From: Apostichopus japonicus
Lineage: Eukaryota; Echinodermata; Holothuroidea; Aspidochirotida; Stichopodidae
Assembly (NCBI RefSeq): GCF_037975245.1
Contig: NC_092562.1
Coordinates: 9,403,001-9,467,000, forward strand
Length of the DNA stretch: 64,000 bases
Direction: 5' to 3'
Under the pieces are notes generated by a model. The model was not told where the DNA came from. It saw only the letters and a list, made by a program, of their open reading frames with translations, and searched no databases. Positions 9,345-20,572 of the stretch are shown piece after piece. The first letter of the stretch is position 1, and every line of letters starts with the position of its first letter. A program made the translations under genes and the position numbers.

Positions 9345-11608
9345 GGACCAGTGTAGATGCAAATCTGACAGCAAAGCAGAGGAGGAGACTCCGCAAGATA
9401 CTTCGACAGAGGGCTGAGAGAGCTAGTCGTCGCAATGCAGTTAAGGAAGAATGTGTGCAAGATATACCACAGGAACGAGATGATGACAGCCAGGAATCAC
9501 ATCAATCAGCCAGAGTATTGAAAGATGAAAGTTGTGCTAGATCTGATGATACCAAGAAGCCTGATAAGGGAAAAGAACCAAAGAAAGAAAATTCTTCACC
9601 CACCCAGCAAGAAGACCAGCCCTCTACTAGTAACAGTGCAGTAGGAGGGAAGACAAAAGCTCAGTCTGATCAAGAAAAGTGTAGTACCTCTGATGATGCC
9701 AAGAAGGCTGATAAGGGAAAAGGACCAAAGAAAGCAAAGACCTCACCCACCCAGCCAGAAGACCAGCCCTCTACTAGTAACAGTGCAGTAGGAGGGAACA
9801 CAAAAGCTCAGTCTGATCAAGAAAAGTGTAGTACCTCTGATGATGCCAAGAAGGCTGATAAGGGAAAAGGACCAAAGAAAGCAAAGACCTCACCCACCCA
9901 GCAAGAAGACCAGCCCTCTACTAGTAACAGTGCAGTCGGAGGGAACACAGCAGCACAGTCTGATCAAGAAAAGTGTGGTACATCTGATGATGCCAAGAAG
10001 GCTGATAAGGGAAAAGGACCAAAGAAAGCAAAGACCTCACCCACCCAGCAAGAAAACCAGCCCTCTACTAGTAATGGTGCAGTAGGAGGGAATACAGCAG
10101 CTCAGTCTGATCAAGAAAAGTGTGCTAGATCTGATGAGGCCAAGAAGGCTGATAAGGGAAAAGGACCAAAGAAAGCAAAGACCTCACCCACCCAGCAAGA
10201 AAACCAGCCCTCTACTAGTAATGGTGCAGTAGGAGGGAATACAGCAGCTCAGTCTGATCAAGAAAAGTGTGCTAGATCTGATGAGGCCAAGAAGGCTGAT
10301 AAGGGAAAAGGACCAAAGAAAGCAAAGACCTCACCCACCCAGCAAGAAAACCAGCCCTCTACTAGTAATGGTGCAGTAGGAGGGAGGACAGCAGCTCAGT
10401 CTGATCAAGAAAAGTGTGCTAGATCTGATGAGGCCAAGAAGGCTGATAAGGGCAAAGGACCAAAGAAAGCAAAGACCTCATCCACCCAGCCAGAAGACCA
10501 GCCCTCTACTAGTAACAGTGCAGTAGGAGGGAATACAGCAGCTCAGTCTGATCAAGAAAAGTGTGGTACTTCTGATGATGCCAAGAAGGCTGATAAGGGA
10601 AAAGGACCAAAGAAAGCAAAGACCTCACCCACCCAGCAAGAAGACCAGCCCTCTACTAGTAACAGTGCAGTAGGAGGGAATACAGCAGCTCAGTCTGATC
10701 AAGAAAAGTGTGGTACTTCTGATGATGCCAGGAAGGCTGATAAGGGGAAAGGACCAAAGAGAGCAAAAAGTTCACCCAACACCGAGGAAGATGTGGCATG
10801 CAAAGCAATGAAGGTAAAGAAAGTGTCTCATCAGTCTGAACAAGTTACTTTTAGTAAGACTGTTGAAGACAGGAAAGCGGACAAAGAAGACAACATGCAA
10901 ACAGCCAAGAATAAATCTCTTCAAGACCAGTGTTCTGCAAGTAAAGGTGCCAAAGGAGTGAAGAAGGATCATCAGTCTGAGCAAGAAAATTGTGGTAGAT
11001 CTGACAATGTCAAGAAATCTGACAAGGGAATAGGACCAAAGAAAGCAAAGACCTCACCCACCCAGCAAGAAGACCAGCCCTCTACAAGTAACAGTGCAGT
11101 AGGAGGGAATACAGCAGCTCAATTTGAGCAAGAAACTGGCAAGGGAAAAGGACCAAAAAAAGCAAAAAGTTCACCCAACAAGGAGGAAGATGTGGCATGC
11201 AAAGCAATGAAGACAAAGAAAGTGTCTCATCAGTCTGAACAAGTTACTTTTAGTAAGACCGATGAAGACAGGAAAGCGGACAATGAAAATGGACGAAAGA
11301 TAGACAAGAACAGATTGACAAGCACAAGCCACATGACTTCCACCAGTGATGGAAATGATTGTATGAGAATGGTTCCAATTGAAGCAAAGGAAAGCAATGT
11401 GACCACCCAATCAAGCACCACTTCCACATGTAACACACCAGTATGTGTTACATCAGAGGGTGCTAAGGAAGACAAGGAAAAGAAAACAAGGATGAAAAAA
11501 CAAGAGCCTAAGAAACCAGACTTAACCTTTAGCGACATTGAAGGAGCAGTAGGAGGACAAGAAGAGCCTATGTCTGCGGCAGACAGCAACAATACCTGGA
11601 GTGAACTG
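9345..11608 (+). CDS. Lysine-rich repeat protein, main repeat exon
   Basis: A 2264-bp open stretch from an acceptor at 9344 to a donor (ctg/gtaagtg) after 11608, phase 0 at both ends. The open frame runs upstream to 9287, but the pyrimidine-rich tract and cag make 9345 the likely exon start. Residues just after the acceptor are basic (TAKQRRRLRKILRQRAERASRR). They are followed by eight 49-residue repeats built on KADKGKGPKKAK, then a Ser/Thr/Gln linker and SDQEKC, and then diverged copies. Very rich in Lys, Ser, Asp and Gln; no membrane segment or folded domain is visible. Alternating basic and acidic/serine blocks recall nucleolar Nopp140-like or p180-like low-complexity proteins, but only in composition. 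I do not recognise the family. Exons 2-7 continue the gene in frame. Confidence 0.8.
9557..10757 (+). repeat. Coding minisatellite, eight 147-bp units plus a partial ninth
   Basis: Units start at 9557, 9704, 9851, 9998, 10145, 10292, 10439 and 10586, with a partial copy at 10733. The spacing is exactly 147 bp throughout, so the 49-codon frame is never disturbed. Unit 1 is the most diverged. Differences fall in a few columns (QPED/QQED/QQEN, NSAVGG/NGAVGG, KCSTSDD/KCGTSDD/KCARSDE). The three KCARSDE units are adjacent and nearly identical, as expected from unequal exchange. Confidence 0.95.
10745..11284 (+). repeat. Second-order duplication in the repeat exon
   Basis: A segment of about 140 bp with the core EEDVACKAMK-KKVSHQSEQ occurs at about 10745-10885 and again at 11145-11284. 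Between the copies lies one more diverged 49-residue unit (about 11020-11140). This suggests that a block of repeat plus tail was duplicated after the main array formed. Confidence 0.85.
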
Positions 11609-11896
11609 GTAAGTGAACTTCAGAGATATTGTTGTTTGTATTAATGGCCAGTCAATCAAGTTCTACGAATGGCAAGGTTATGAAGGTTACAATACGGTAG
11701 TCATGATTTAATTGTCCATCAGTATCTAAAAATAGTCGGTCAAGATTGTTTAACTTGATTGAATAGTCAAACTATCTTCTTTACAGCAAACAAGACTACA
11801 TTAGATCAAACACAATGCCTGGACAATGTTTTAGTGGAATGGATCATAGCTTTTCTGATAAGTTAATGTTTTTAATTTCTTTTTCTTTACACAAAG

Positions 11897-11980
11897 AGAG
11901 AGCAAGGTAACTGCACAAATGAGGATAGTGCTGAGTGGACTGTTGTCAAAGGAAGAGCACCAAGATCTGGGACGAAGAAT
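11897..11980 (+). CDS. Lysine-rich repeat gene, exon 2 (WTV motif copy 1)
   Basis: 84 bp, 28 codons, phase 0 on both sides, with acceptor ttctttacacaaag and donor aat/gtaagt. The peptide contains REQGNC and then WTVVKGRAPRSGTKN. Exons 3 and 4 carry the same pattern and the same donor context, so the three are duplicated exons of one gene. The function of the motif is unknown to me. Confidence 0.75.
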
Positions 11981-13497
11981 GTAAGTGATTTGATCAATTT
12001 ATCTGGAAAATATTTGAAGCAAACCCTAGATAGTTGGGGATGTTACCAAATATAGGTTATTCTCCACTACCCCCTAAGTCTTCATGGAGGGTTGCAGGAG
12101 CGTTCCAATTGGACAATGACAGCATTCCGGAAACAAAAGACAATAAACAAAATCTGTTAAATGAACAAAATGAAAATATATTACAATGGAATTGTGATGC
12201 ACCATGGTTTATATGGCAACAGATAAAAAATTCACCAAACAAGTTCAAACTTCCTACATGCAATGGGACTTTCTCTCAGACAATGTCAATATCAACAACA
12301 AGTTGAGTACAAGCATCAATAATCACTCTTTGAAACAAATACATAAAGATATGAATATACTATTAAACCATAACACATCCCAACTCAGGGAGATACCTCA
12401 ACTCAAAGATTCTTGTAGTGCCTCTGACACAAATCATCTCACAGTTCAGTCTGACACAATGTTAGTCAATCTATAAACCCTAATCCTAAACACATCATAA
12501 ATTTGGATAAACAGTGACTTCCTGTCTAATACCCTCTGAATGAAACACAGTGTTCTCTTAATTAAAAATTGACAAGTAAATCTAGTATGCAAATCAAGAT
12601 ATACATAAACAAACATATGGAATAATCCAAAAACATCACTTCACATTCCAAGAACAATATACACTGCCCTGAGTACTTATTGGGTCTCCCTTGACTCCAA
12701 GATAATCACAATGGAATGGTGACATCAACATACATGGAAGAATCCCTTTCGACCATGCCCGATTAGCGAAACCCAAATGTGAAAAGCACAAAGAAGTGAG
12801 ACCACAATAACTAACTCTGCAACACAGTGCTCATGCCAGCTCTGAATACAAACAAAATGTTAAACGAATATGATAAAAAAATACCTCACTAAGTGGAAAT
12901 ACACAATAATGACTGGCAGTGTTCAAATACCACTAGTCCTTCAAGACATGACTAGAAACTCTACAATGTGTGCACCATGTCCCTCTAGCTCTTGAGACTG
13001 AACCGGTAAAAACCTGAGGCATCCATGCCTCAGAGAGCACCTCAACTCATTACCCAGTGCATAGAGAAGATAATACAGTATTTGAGTGCTTGACAACTCA
13101 AAATCTAAAAATAAAACAAGATACTAGGTGGACAGCCGCCAAAGCCTCCGTCCAGCAGCAAGAACCTACCATGATGAACAGCTGAGAGACTTGTCCAAAC
13201 CATGTTAACTTCTCACATCAATATAACTACAGACGCATTGCTGAACAATGGGGACCCTTCTAGACAAGCATTGGACTTTCCAAAGTCGTAGACAAGGTTT
13301 GCAGGTGCACCGAACAAATACACCCAACATTTCCACTAATATAACATATTTATGTTGATGTTTGTCAGCTGATCGTTGTATTCATTTAACATTTAGCACA
13401 GCAATTGGTTATGTTCTATTAAATATACCTACATAAAACATGTTTCCAAAGTGGAACAAAAATGTTTGAAATGAATTTGTAACTTGCATTTATTCAG
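11981..13497. other. Intron 2, with possible degenerate coding debris
   Basis: Two overlapping short frames at 12034-12306 and 12204-12476 contain ILQWNC, a word often seen near the start of LINE endonucleases. Nothing else supports a retroelement, and the frames are broken. The rest is AT-rich and unrecognised. The acceptor for exon 3 (tttattcag) is at 13497. Confidence 0.4.
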
Positions 13498-13584
13498 GCA
13501 GAGAAGGAGCAAGGGAATTGTAACAGGAAGAAGGCTGTGTGGACTGTTGCCAAAGGAAAGGCACCAAAATCCGGGACAAGGAAT
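13498..13584 (+). CDS. Lysine-rich repeat gene, exon 3 (WTV motif copy 2)
   Basis: 87 bp, 29 codons, phase 0-0, with acceptor tttattcag and donor aat/gtaagt. The peptide begins AEKEQGNCNRKKA and continues WTVAKGKAPKSGTRN, closely matching exon 2. Using the cag at 13495-13497 keeps the frame, whereas the next AG downstream would shift it. Confidence 0.78.
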
Positions 13585-14022
13585 GTAAGTAATTTTAAAG
13601 ATTTCACTGGAAAGTGTCCATTTTAATGTTTTGATTGTGTTCCCATGAAATGTGACTTCTAAACTTACAGGAAACAGTTGTTTGCAATGCGGAACATAAA
13701 ATTTTTTAATTTTCTTTGGGGCACTTATTCTCATCTGTCTGTAAGTGTTGGCCGGCTCTAGAGGTCAAGAGGTACTCTGTTGTGTCTCGGGTTCCGAGTG
13801 TATTCTATTAAACAAACAAATCACCTGAAACTCACGGTGTACAGCTTATAGTGCACTTACACATAACACGGTTTAAACCAGTGCATAACAGACGAGATGG
13901 AGTTCTTCATATTTAAATTAAAGAGAATATGGAGGGTGCATAGAAAATAGTCAAGATGCAAGTAACACTTTTACAGTTACAGGGTATAGTCATGTAATCA
14001 ACATTTAACATTTTACATGTAG
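13585..14022. other. Intron 3
   Basis: 438 bp without a recognisable gene. A minus-strand open frame at 13429-13734 overlaps exon 3 and is its shadow. No repeat was identified. Confidence 0.55.
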
Positions 14023-14118
14023 ATGCAGAAAGAGCAGGAGAACGGCAACAAGAAAAAGGAGGCCGGCTCTCGGTGGACTGCTGGGAAAGGAAAAGCACCA
14101 AGAACCGAGGCAAAGAAT
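14023..14118 (+). CDS. Lysine-rich repeat gene, exon 4 (WTV motif copy 3)
   Basis: 96 bp, 32 codons, phase 0-0, with acceptor ttttacatgtag and donor aat/gtaagt. The peptide MQKEQENGNKKKEAGSR is followed by WTAGKGKAPRTEAKN. It is the third member of the duplicated exon set, with a slightly longer basic spacer before the tryptophan. Confidence 0.78.
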
Positions 14119-14872
14119 GTAAGTAGCTTTCATATGGAGAGTGGAGAGTAGGCCATGTATTGCCATCATTAGTCTACAGTTATTAATAGCATACAGTTTA
14201 AGCTGGATTATCCGGACATGTCCAAACAGACATGGTCCAGTTATGAAAAGAACCTATATCATAAAGTTTTGCAATACGTTAGCTTAGTTTGACATTATTA
14301 CTGTCGTTCAGTACACAACTACTTTGTTTGAAATGAGATAAAGAACAGTTCAAAAGGTGCATTGTATTTGGGATACATATCTTTGCTAATGGAAAAATTG
14401 AAGTTATGAACTGTAGGGAAGATATATGCACAGTTGTCAACAATTTTTAGCATATCAATAGTTTGATTTTGGATCTGGATAAATAAGGATCCAGAAAAAA
14501 AGAGAGATCTGGATAAATCAGGCTAAGCTGTAATCATAAATGGTGGAAAAACTTGTGTCTGTTAAAAAAGTCTTTTTTTATTTATCGTCACAAAAATGAA
14601 GCAAGATAATTTGAACTGATGTCATTACATAGAAACCTACTTTGATCAGTAAACTGTTGAATTGGCAGGAGAATAGGGATAAAAATATCTCTTACCTTTA
14701 AATGCAGATCTCCAACGACCAAAGTTATATTATTAGAGGGAGATTACAATTTGATGATACATTTAATTTATCATTGACAGCCAATCAAGAATGCATAACA
14801 TGAACCTTTGCTGTAAAGAGTGTTCATAGAGTTAGAATGGAAATTTGATTTGTATTTACATCTATATTTCAG
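14119..14872. other. Intron 4
   Basis: AT-rich, with no gene or repeat family that I recognise. The acceptor tctatatttcag for exon 5 ends at 14872. Confidence 0.55.
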
Positions 14873-14995
14873 GTGCCTAGTAATGCCTCAACTAAGCATA
14901 CATCCCAAGCTAACAGACCCAAACCACAAAACCAGCCAAGATCAAAACAACAGCAGGGACAAAGGACTGGAAAGAGAAGAAACAGAGGCAATAAA
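14873..14995 (+). CDS. Lysine-rich repeat gene, exon 5 (basic, glutamine-rich)
   Basis: 123 bp, 41 codons, phase 0-0 (donor aaa/gtaaga). The peptide is strongly basic and rich in Gln and Pro, ending QRTGKRRNRGNK, which could act as a nuclear or nucleolar localisation signal (inference). No acidic residue appears. It joins in frame to exons 4 and 6. Confidence 0.72.
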
Positions 14996-17194
14996 GTAAG
15001 AATTAAATTAGGCTATACAGGTGTTCAGTTCTAACTCAATAATTCTGACTGACACAGAGAGCTTTTTTGAAGTATTTATCAAAGCAAAATTACTGAGGAG
15101 TTTGCAAGATGATTAAAATGAGAACCAATCGGTAAGTTTGTGTAGATACCTGTTTGATTAATAACCCCCCCCCCCCACCTTAATCGAACCAGGTAATGGA
15201 GAATGTGGAAAATAGAGTGATATCAAAACCTTCTGAATCAAGACAGATCACATGAGATAGCCATGGGGATCATGTTGGGTAAACAAGATCACAGGGATTT
15301 AAATCTATCGAATTACAATTCTTTATTTGTGCAAATTTCTCTCATATCAACAATTGTCTTCACTCGTTCATCCACTTTTGATGAATCCATTGACAGGTTC
15401 TTGTAGCAAAATGGAATACGCAGACTTAGTTACTACTTCTACAAGTAATGTGCCTGATGAAGTACAATTTAATAAAAGTTAATAAGCTTGTAAAAAATTT
15501 GACTAACAGACTGTATTTGTTTTCACTGTGGTGAACATGAATGTATACATGTAACCTACATTCATTGATAGCAGCCGCCATAGTATATGTACAAGTAAGG
15601 TTTTAAAAATATGAATATAAGCATAGGATTCCATAAATATCAAACATGGACTGTTTAGCTTTGTTCCACATGAGTAACACCATACATTTGTGTGGCAAGT
15701 GGACTGATGCTGGATGTCTGTTCTAATGCAGATGTCTGGACTAATTCTGGATGCCTGGACTAATCCTGGATGTCTGGCCTTATGCTAGATGTCTGGCTCA
15801 ATGCAGGATGTCTGGCCACCCTAGTTTAAATACAAGTCAATAGTCTGCAATTGTACTACTGATCAGTGAATGTTTCATAGTAGACCCTGCAGAATAAACT
15901 TCCAATAAATATTTCATAGAAATGCAATAATTGATAATAATTCTGTGTAACAACTACTCGCAATGTACCTAGGACATAGGAGCAGCGGGATTAGGGGTGT
16001 TTACAATGACTCTAATTATCAGCTAGTATAAGGACGGAAGCTTAGAAATTAATAAAAAACATACACAAATCAATAAGCAGAAACATTTATAATAGGGTAA
16101 CGACTGGCTTCTATATTCAGTAAGCCTAGAAACCACTCAAAGACACATAGCATCAGAGAGCAGTGCTTGTCTACTATTAACTATATGGTTTGTGTATGAA
16201 CACATCATATCATAAACACAAGTAATAACAATTGCAACTCAGTTTGTGTGGGTACAAAGCTTTATAGCATTCCCACAACTTCAAACTGTTCAAATACGAT
16301 TAAATCTCTCTCTTGTAGTCCGTAACGACTAACAAGACTATGAATAACTATTAAATTCTACACTCAGACATATGCACTGTCAATCCAATCCAGCATCTTT
16401 AGAACGTTCGGGCAACCATTGGGTGGAGTAGCTGCCCCTTACCTAGGTAGTATGTACCAGCTTCTATAGGGAGGACCGGCGTCTACAAGGACTAACCAGC
16501 GTCTAATTGGCCATCAACAGTGTGTAGCCTATAACAGAGTCTGAATAATTAGAATATATAGTAAGACCTGAAGACATATGTAATAGTCTTCAACTAAATT
16601 TCTCTCAGAAGAGGTAAAGGTGTTACCTCCGCTTGACAGCAGATGAGAGATCGATAAAATAAACTAACCAAACTATAGTCGACCCACTTTATGACTTAAA
16701 GAAGCAAAATAATATAATCCATAACTAAAGAAATAATAAGTAAACAAAGCCATTTACAGATACATCACTACCCCTATCATTGTGTGTACAACTCAACCAC
16801 TGCAGGGAGGTAGTGACCATAAGTTCTGCATGTGCTAACTATCTATATGTCACATATGGCCATGTAACCTCCTGTCATAAGCAGCAGACCAAAAGTGATA
16901 AACAAATTATAATAAAGATAATAGAAAAGCCATGTGCAAATAAGCCAGTAAATGGGACAGGCCTATACATGATCTTTAGTTGCTTAAATACAAGGTCATG
17001 AAAACAGCAGGTCGACCTGGGTGATCACTACTAACAATAATTAACAGCATATTGAATAAAAATAAAATAATAATTCAGATATATCAGTTTGCCTCAAGAT
17101 GTGAATTATCCTAATGTCCCTAAATTACACCGATTAGTTTGTGTATGTAGCACTCTGACTGGAAAATCTATCATGTTCATTGCTTCACTATCAG
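14996..17194. other. Intron 5
   Basis: 2.2 kb of AT-rich sequence. It holds a C homopolymer near 15166 and a 22-bp-type minisatellite at 15701-15818. The frame at 16780-17001 has no recognisable content. No transposon ends were found. Confidence 0.5.
15701..15818. repeat. Minisatellite, about 22-bp unit
   Basis: Five to six imperfect copies of ggactaatgctggatgtct, with variation in the gctg/gcag positions. It lies in intron 5 and is non-coding. Confidence 0.8.
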
Positions 17195-17597
17195 AATAAG
17201 CAGCCTTTCCAGGCCAAGTCTGATGTTGCCAAATCCTCACCACAGCCAACACCAGTTCTTGATGAAGTAGCACAAGCAGCACAAGCAACCACTCCAAAGG
17301 AACCTACAGAAAAGCCAACAACTCTCTGGTCTATGATTGTAAGATCCCAACCACCTACCACCACTCAAACACAAACTACTACCTCACCATCCAAAGCTGA
17401 GGCATCTGGGAAGACCTCAGAGAAGACCAGGACAGAACAGGAGAAAGCTGAACCAGCTGAAGAAGCTCCCTGGGCTGTTCCTGTCAAGTACAAGAAATGT
17501 TTGAACAACAAGAGGAAAGGAAATCCAAATGTGCGACAAACCCAGAACACAGAGAATGCCAGGTCAAATGCAAAGGAGGAGCCCATGTGTCAGACGG
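17195..17597 (+). CDS. Lysine-rich repeat gene, exon 6
   Basis: 403 bp from acceptor cttcactatcag to donor acgg/gtaaga, entering in phase 0 and leaving in phase 1. The encoded stretch is low complexity (Pro, Thr, Gln, Ala, Lys) with two tryptophan islands, TLWSMIVRSQPP and APWAVPVKYKKCLNNKRKG. The open frame continues to 17791, but the strong donor and the in-frame fit of 18574 favour splicing at 17597. Without splicing the protein would end in an intron-like, Ile/Phe-rich tail. Confidence 0.72.
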
Positions 17598-18573
17598 GTA
17601 AGAAACCAAACCCTACTTCATCCAGCCAAGTTCATTCAAAACTTCCTGCCAGCATCTCTATGACTTCTGAGAGTGTTACCATTCTAAGTCAAGCAGCCAA
17701 AGTAGAAGTTACACCTCAATCCAATACAGAACATTTTATGTTAATACATAACTATTTTTTTGAAATGTTGAACATAATTTCATCTTCTTAAAGGAACAGA
17801 TATGTTTTACCATATACCTCATGTATCGTTTATTAACCTTCAAGTATAATACCCACAGAAAAAGGACAAATTCATTGCAAAATGTAGCTTTTGGTCAAAA
17901 AAGGATGAAAAAGTAATATTTAAGGGATTACTTGAAGGAGAATTTCTATTCTTCATATGTTAACTTCCAGAAAGAAGAAGAAAAAATTGACTGCTAGTAA
18001 TTCCAGTTTTCAAGATATTCACCTTTAAAATATGTTAAACCTCTGGAATGCTCCTTTAAGGATACATTGATCATCAGTTTGGCTCCTCCGTGCAGGCCTT
18101 AAAGTTAAACATTAATTCATTGTTTTATAAATTCCGATAACTCAAACAAAACCATGTTTTCTTAACTTCTTATAAACAACAGAGCATCCTTGGATGAAAT
18201 CTAGCATCAATTGTTTCTTGAAACATTTGTATTGCATTTAAAACGTGTCATTTGAGGGCACAAAACTCCATTCCACCCTTCCCCCCCCCCCCCCACCTAT
18301 TGAGTTTTGTGTTGCATCTGAAGAACTGATGTTATTGTCTGTGTATCAGACCACATAGTCCAGTCACTTTATGTGATGAACCTGAACTACATATATGGTC
18401 ATCTCTCAATAGTTACAAGTGTGACAGAAATACAACCTGAGCTGGTAATAGTATTTCTTAACAGTGTACAACATATCATCATTAATTGTGCCTAAAACTC
18501 ATCTTTTAAATGTCTACAAAGTTATCTCTAATACTCTCGGAGTCTTTCTCTTTTCTTTTATTTCCTTCTAAAG
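17598..18573. other. Intron 6
   Basis: Holds a C homopolymer near 18283 and, at 18095-18400, a dispersed repeat shared with the SRCR array introns. No gene is seen. Confidence 0.55.
18095..18400 (+). repeat. Dispersed repeat shared with the SRCR introns
   Basis: A segment running from caggcctta through aacaacagagcatccttggat and ttgagttttgtgttgcatctg to a gatgaacc end. It matches, with substitutions and small gaps, the start of every array intron (for example 42880-43145 and 44730-44990). It is therefore an old mobile repeat that was present in an SRCR intron before the array was amplified. The family is unknown. Confidence 0.7.
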
Positions 18574-18611
18574 AACCCGAAACCAAGACTAACTCAGACA
18601 GTGACGATTGA
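18574..18611 (+). CDS. Lysine-rich repeat gene, last coding exon
   Basis: After acceptor ttttatttccttctaaag the phase-1 frame from exon 6 reads EPETKTNSDSDD and then TGA at 18609-18611. A short acidic C-terminus directly followed by a poly(A) signal 34 bases downstream makes this a convincing terminal exon, although no transcript is available. Confidence 0.68.
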
Positions 18612-18645
18612 TTCTATTCACCTCTTCTTTCATCATCAACTTTGA

Positions 18646-18651
18646 AATAAA
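18646..18651 (+). terminator. Poly(A) signal of the lysine-rich repeat gene
   Basis: AATAAA 34 bases after the stop codon. Further AATAAA-like words occur near 18810 and 18869. Confidence 0.6.
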
Positions 18652-19883
18652 ATTTATCATTGCAAGAAAATTGTGGAAGCAAATTGAAAACTGCAATATT
18701 TGAAAAGCAAATTTAAAACTGCAATATTTGAAGCTATTATCATGAAATGAATTGAAAATTGTAAATTTATGAATAATATATATACATTGTACAAATTGTC
18801 AAAGTTGTAAATAAATATCAAAGTGTGTATATTCTTGTTTTGTGTGTTCAATTTGTGCTTTTGTGATGAAATAAACAATCTACTTAAAACCAAATGATAC
18901 ATTAATTCTTTGCTTATTACTCTTGGATCAGGAATGATATTATTGGACACACTCTTCACTGCTGAAGAGGTTGTTATTGGGGTGTCTGCTTTTATTGAAG
19001 ATTGTTGTTAAAGTCCTTTTAATGGTCTTATTCAATATACACTGTGGGAGGAGATTTATAACAGCAGCTTGCGGCAATGTTTCTCCTAAGATTGTTTGAT
19101 TGTCCCTTTTGTGGAGATATTCTGCATGCTGAGCATTCCGTCAGCACCCCTCCCCCTCCACCCCATTGCCTACTATGGTATAGTTGGTCATTTACAAGAC
19201 CATATATAACTTAAATTGAAGTTCTCTTCTGAAATCCTTACTTTACAGTAACATTAAATCACTACGAAAACGGAAAATCGATTATCTGAGAACTGTTTTG
19301 GTTTATGCTGTATCGGAATGTTTGGAACAATTTCGAATCATAAAGGCTTTATTGCAGCTCCAGTAACTTGCATTAACGTACATTTCGTAAGTAAGAGCTT
19401 TTGATCAATGCAGTAAGAATTTCGATCCTTTGAAGGTTTTGTTTTATTCTATCATTATTATTTTTATTTTACCAAGTGTCTAACAACCACCGTACTTGAA
19501 ATAGCAACTAAGTATATTACGAAACGTATTTTGCTATTCTAACACATCAACGCTGAGAAACTTTTAGAAATAGATGGCGATCTTCATAGTTTTTAAATCC
19601 TCAAGATTTTATAGTCCAGGGCACCTTTAAAGGGACTTATATTTATAAAGAGTGAAGCAAAATGAAACATTGATTGTACCGAAATTCGGTAAAACACATA
19701 GATGTTCAGTTAGTTTCACTATGAAATGATCGTGAAGAAAAAGATTGCTACAGCATTTATATATGACCTTGCAAACGATTTTCCAAAAGTCAGAATAATC
19801 ATAGCCTAATATATAATTATATCAGTTAATGAATGATGGAAAACTGACTGGGAAATTTTGACAAATTAAAAAGAGCAACTGAA
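18652..19883. other. Intergenic region between the two genes
   Basis: AT-rich and without a recognisable gene. The minus-strand frame at 18657-18959 is low-complexity Ile/Asn/Phe and was not believed. Confidence 0.55.
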
Positions 19884-19945
19884 GAACGGAATTCGAACCA
19901 GATTACAAGCCCATCAGTCTACCTGCTGAGATGTCAAGCCGTTAG
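19884..19945 (-). pseudogene. tRNA-like sequence (SINE head or tRNA relic)
   Basis: On the minus strand it contains TCAGCAGGTAGA followed by GATGGGCTTGTAATC and a B-box-like GGTTCGAATTCC. These are the A/B-box words and anticodon-arm region of a Thr(TGT)-type tRNA. The variable and T-stem parts are compressed, so a functional cloverleaf is unlikely. No tail or target duplication was resolved. Confidence 0.35.
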
Positions 19946-20184
19946 TTGGCGGCGATTCCTATCGCAGCCGTTTCTTGCTCTTTTACATTGTTTGCAATTT
20001 TATGACCCTTGTAACGTTCGCAACAAGTTTTTTGTCAATATTTGAGATTATTTTAATTCTATTATACCAGAAATTCTGACAAGGTAGTAGGTCTTCACCA
20101 CAGGGCAAAACATTATATATCGATTCCATGAAACTGTATTCAGCAGTGACACCAATAGAAAAAAAAGTACATTAGAGAAATACT

Positions 20185-20564
20185 CAGTGGCGGAGCTAGG
20201 GGTATTGGTCAGGGGGGGGGGGGCAAGAATGGTATGAAGGGGCGCTTTTGACACTATCTAAGCGGAGCGCCACCACAGGTTGGCGCGGAGCGTACAGATT
20301 TTTTTTTTGAGTAAGATACTCCCTACATCGCCGGAAATGACTTTTTCCGGGCCTTGCTAATTTGCAGATAAACGAAGAATAAATAGGTGTCATCGCCAAC
20401 CAAATGTGACAAATGTCAAAAGGTAGATGAGAGCGCAATGTAAAAGTCAATCGCTAATAAGTTAAAAGTGGTAAAACGCTGAAAAGGGCGCCAGCAGTCC
20501 ATTTGAGTCCGTCAGGGGGGGGGGGGGGCATCCGCCCCCTGACTGTATGGACGCTCCGCCACTG
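20185..20564. mobile_element. 380-bp non-autonomous hAT element
   Basis: Inverted ends CAGTGGCGGAGC (complement GCTCCGCCACTG at the right end) and a perfect 8-bp duplication gaaatact (20177-20184 and 20565-20572). This is diagnostic of hAT. Inside are long G tracts near both ends and a hairpin-like motif at 20256-20300 (aagcggagcgccacc and ggttggcgcggagcg) that recurs at 22100 and 23278. Confidence 0.9.
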
Positions 20565-20572
20565 GAAATACT

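Noticed and set aside
9840-10085. Second plus-strand frame inside the repeat exon
   Set aside because: A shadow of the 147-bp repeat in another frame. The phase-0 frame is open across the whole exon and joins the later exons.
9557-10757. Regular repeat-spacer pattern suggesting a CRISPR array
   Set aside because: The full 147-bp unit is conserved with no unique spacers, it is coding, and the context is eukaryotic.
11171-11592. Hydrophobic minus-strand frames opposite the lysine-rich exon
   Set aside because: Antisense of Lys/Glu/Ser codons always gives Phe/Leu-rich frames; no independent start, splice or family signal.
12034-12476. LINE endonuclease start from the word ILQWNC
   Set aside because: A single six-residue word with no catalytic motifs; too little to annotate as a LINE.
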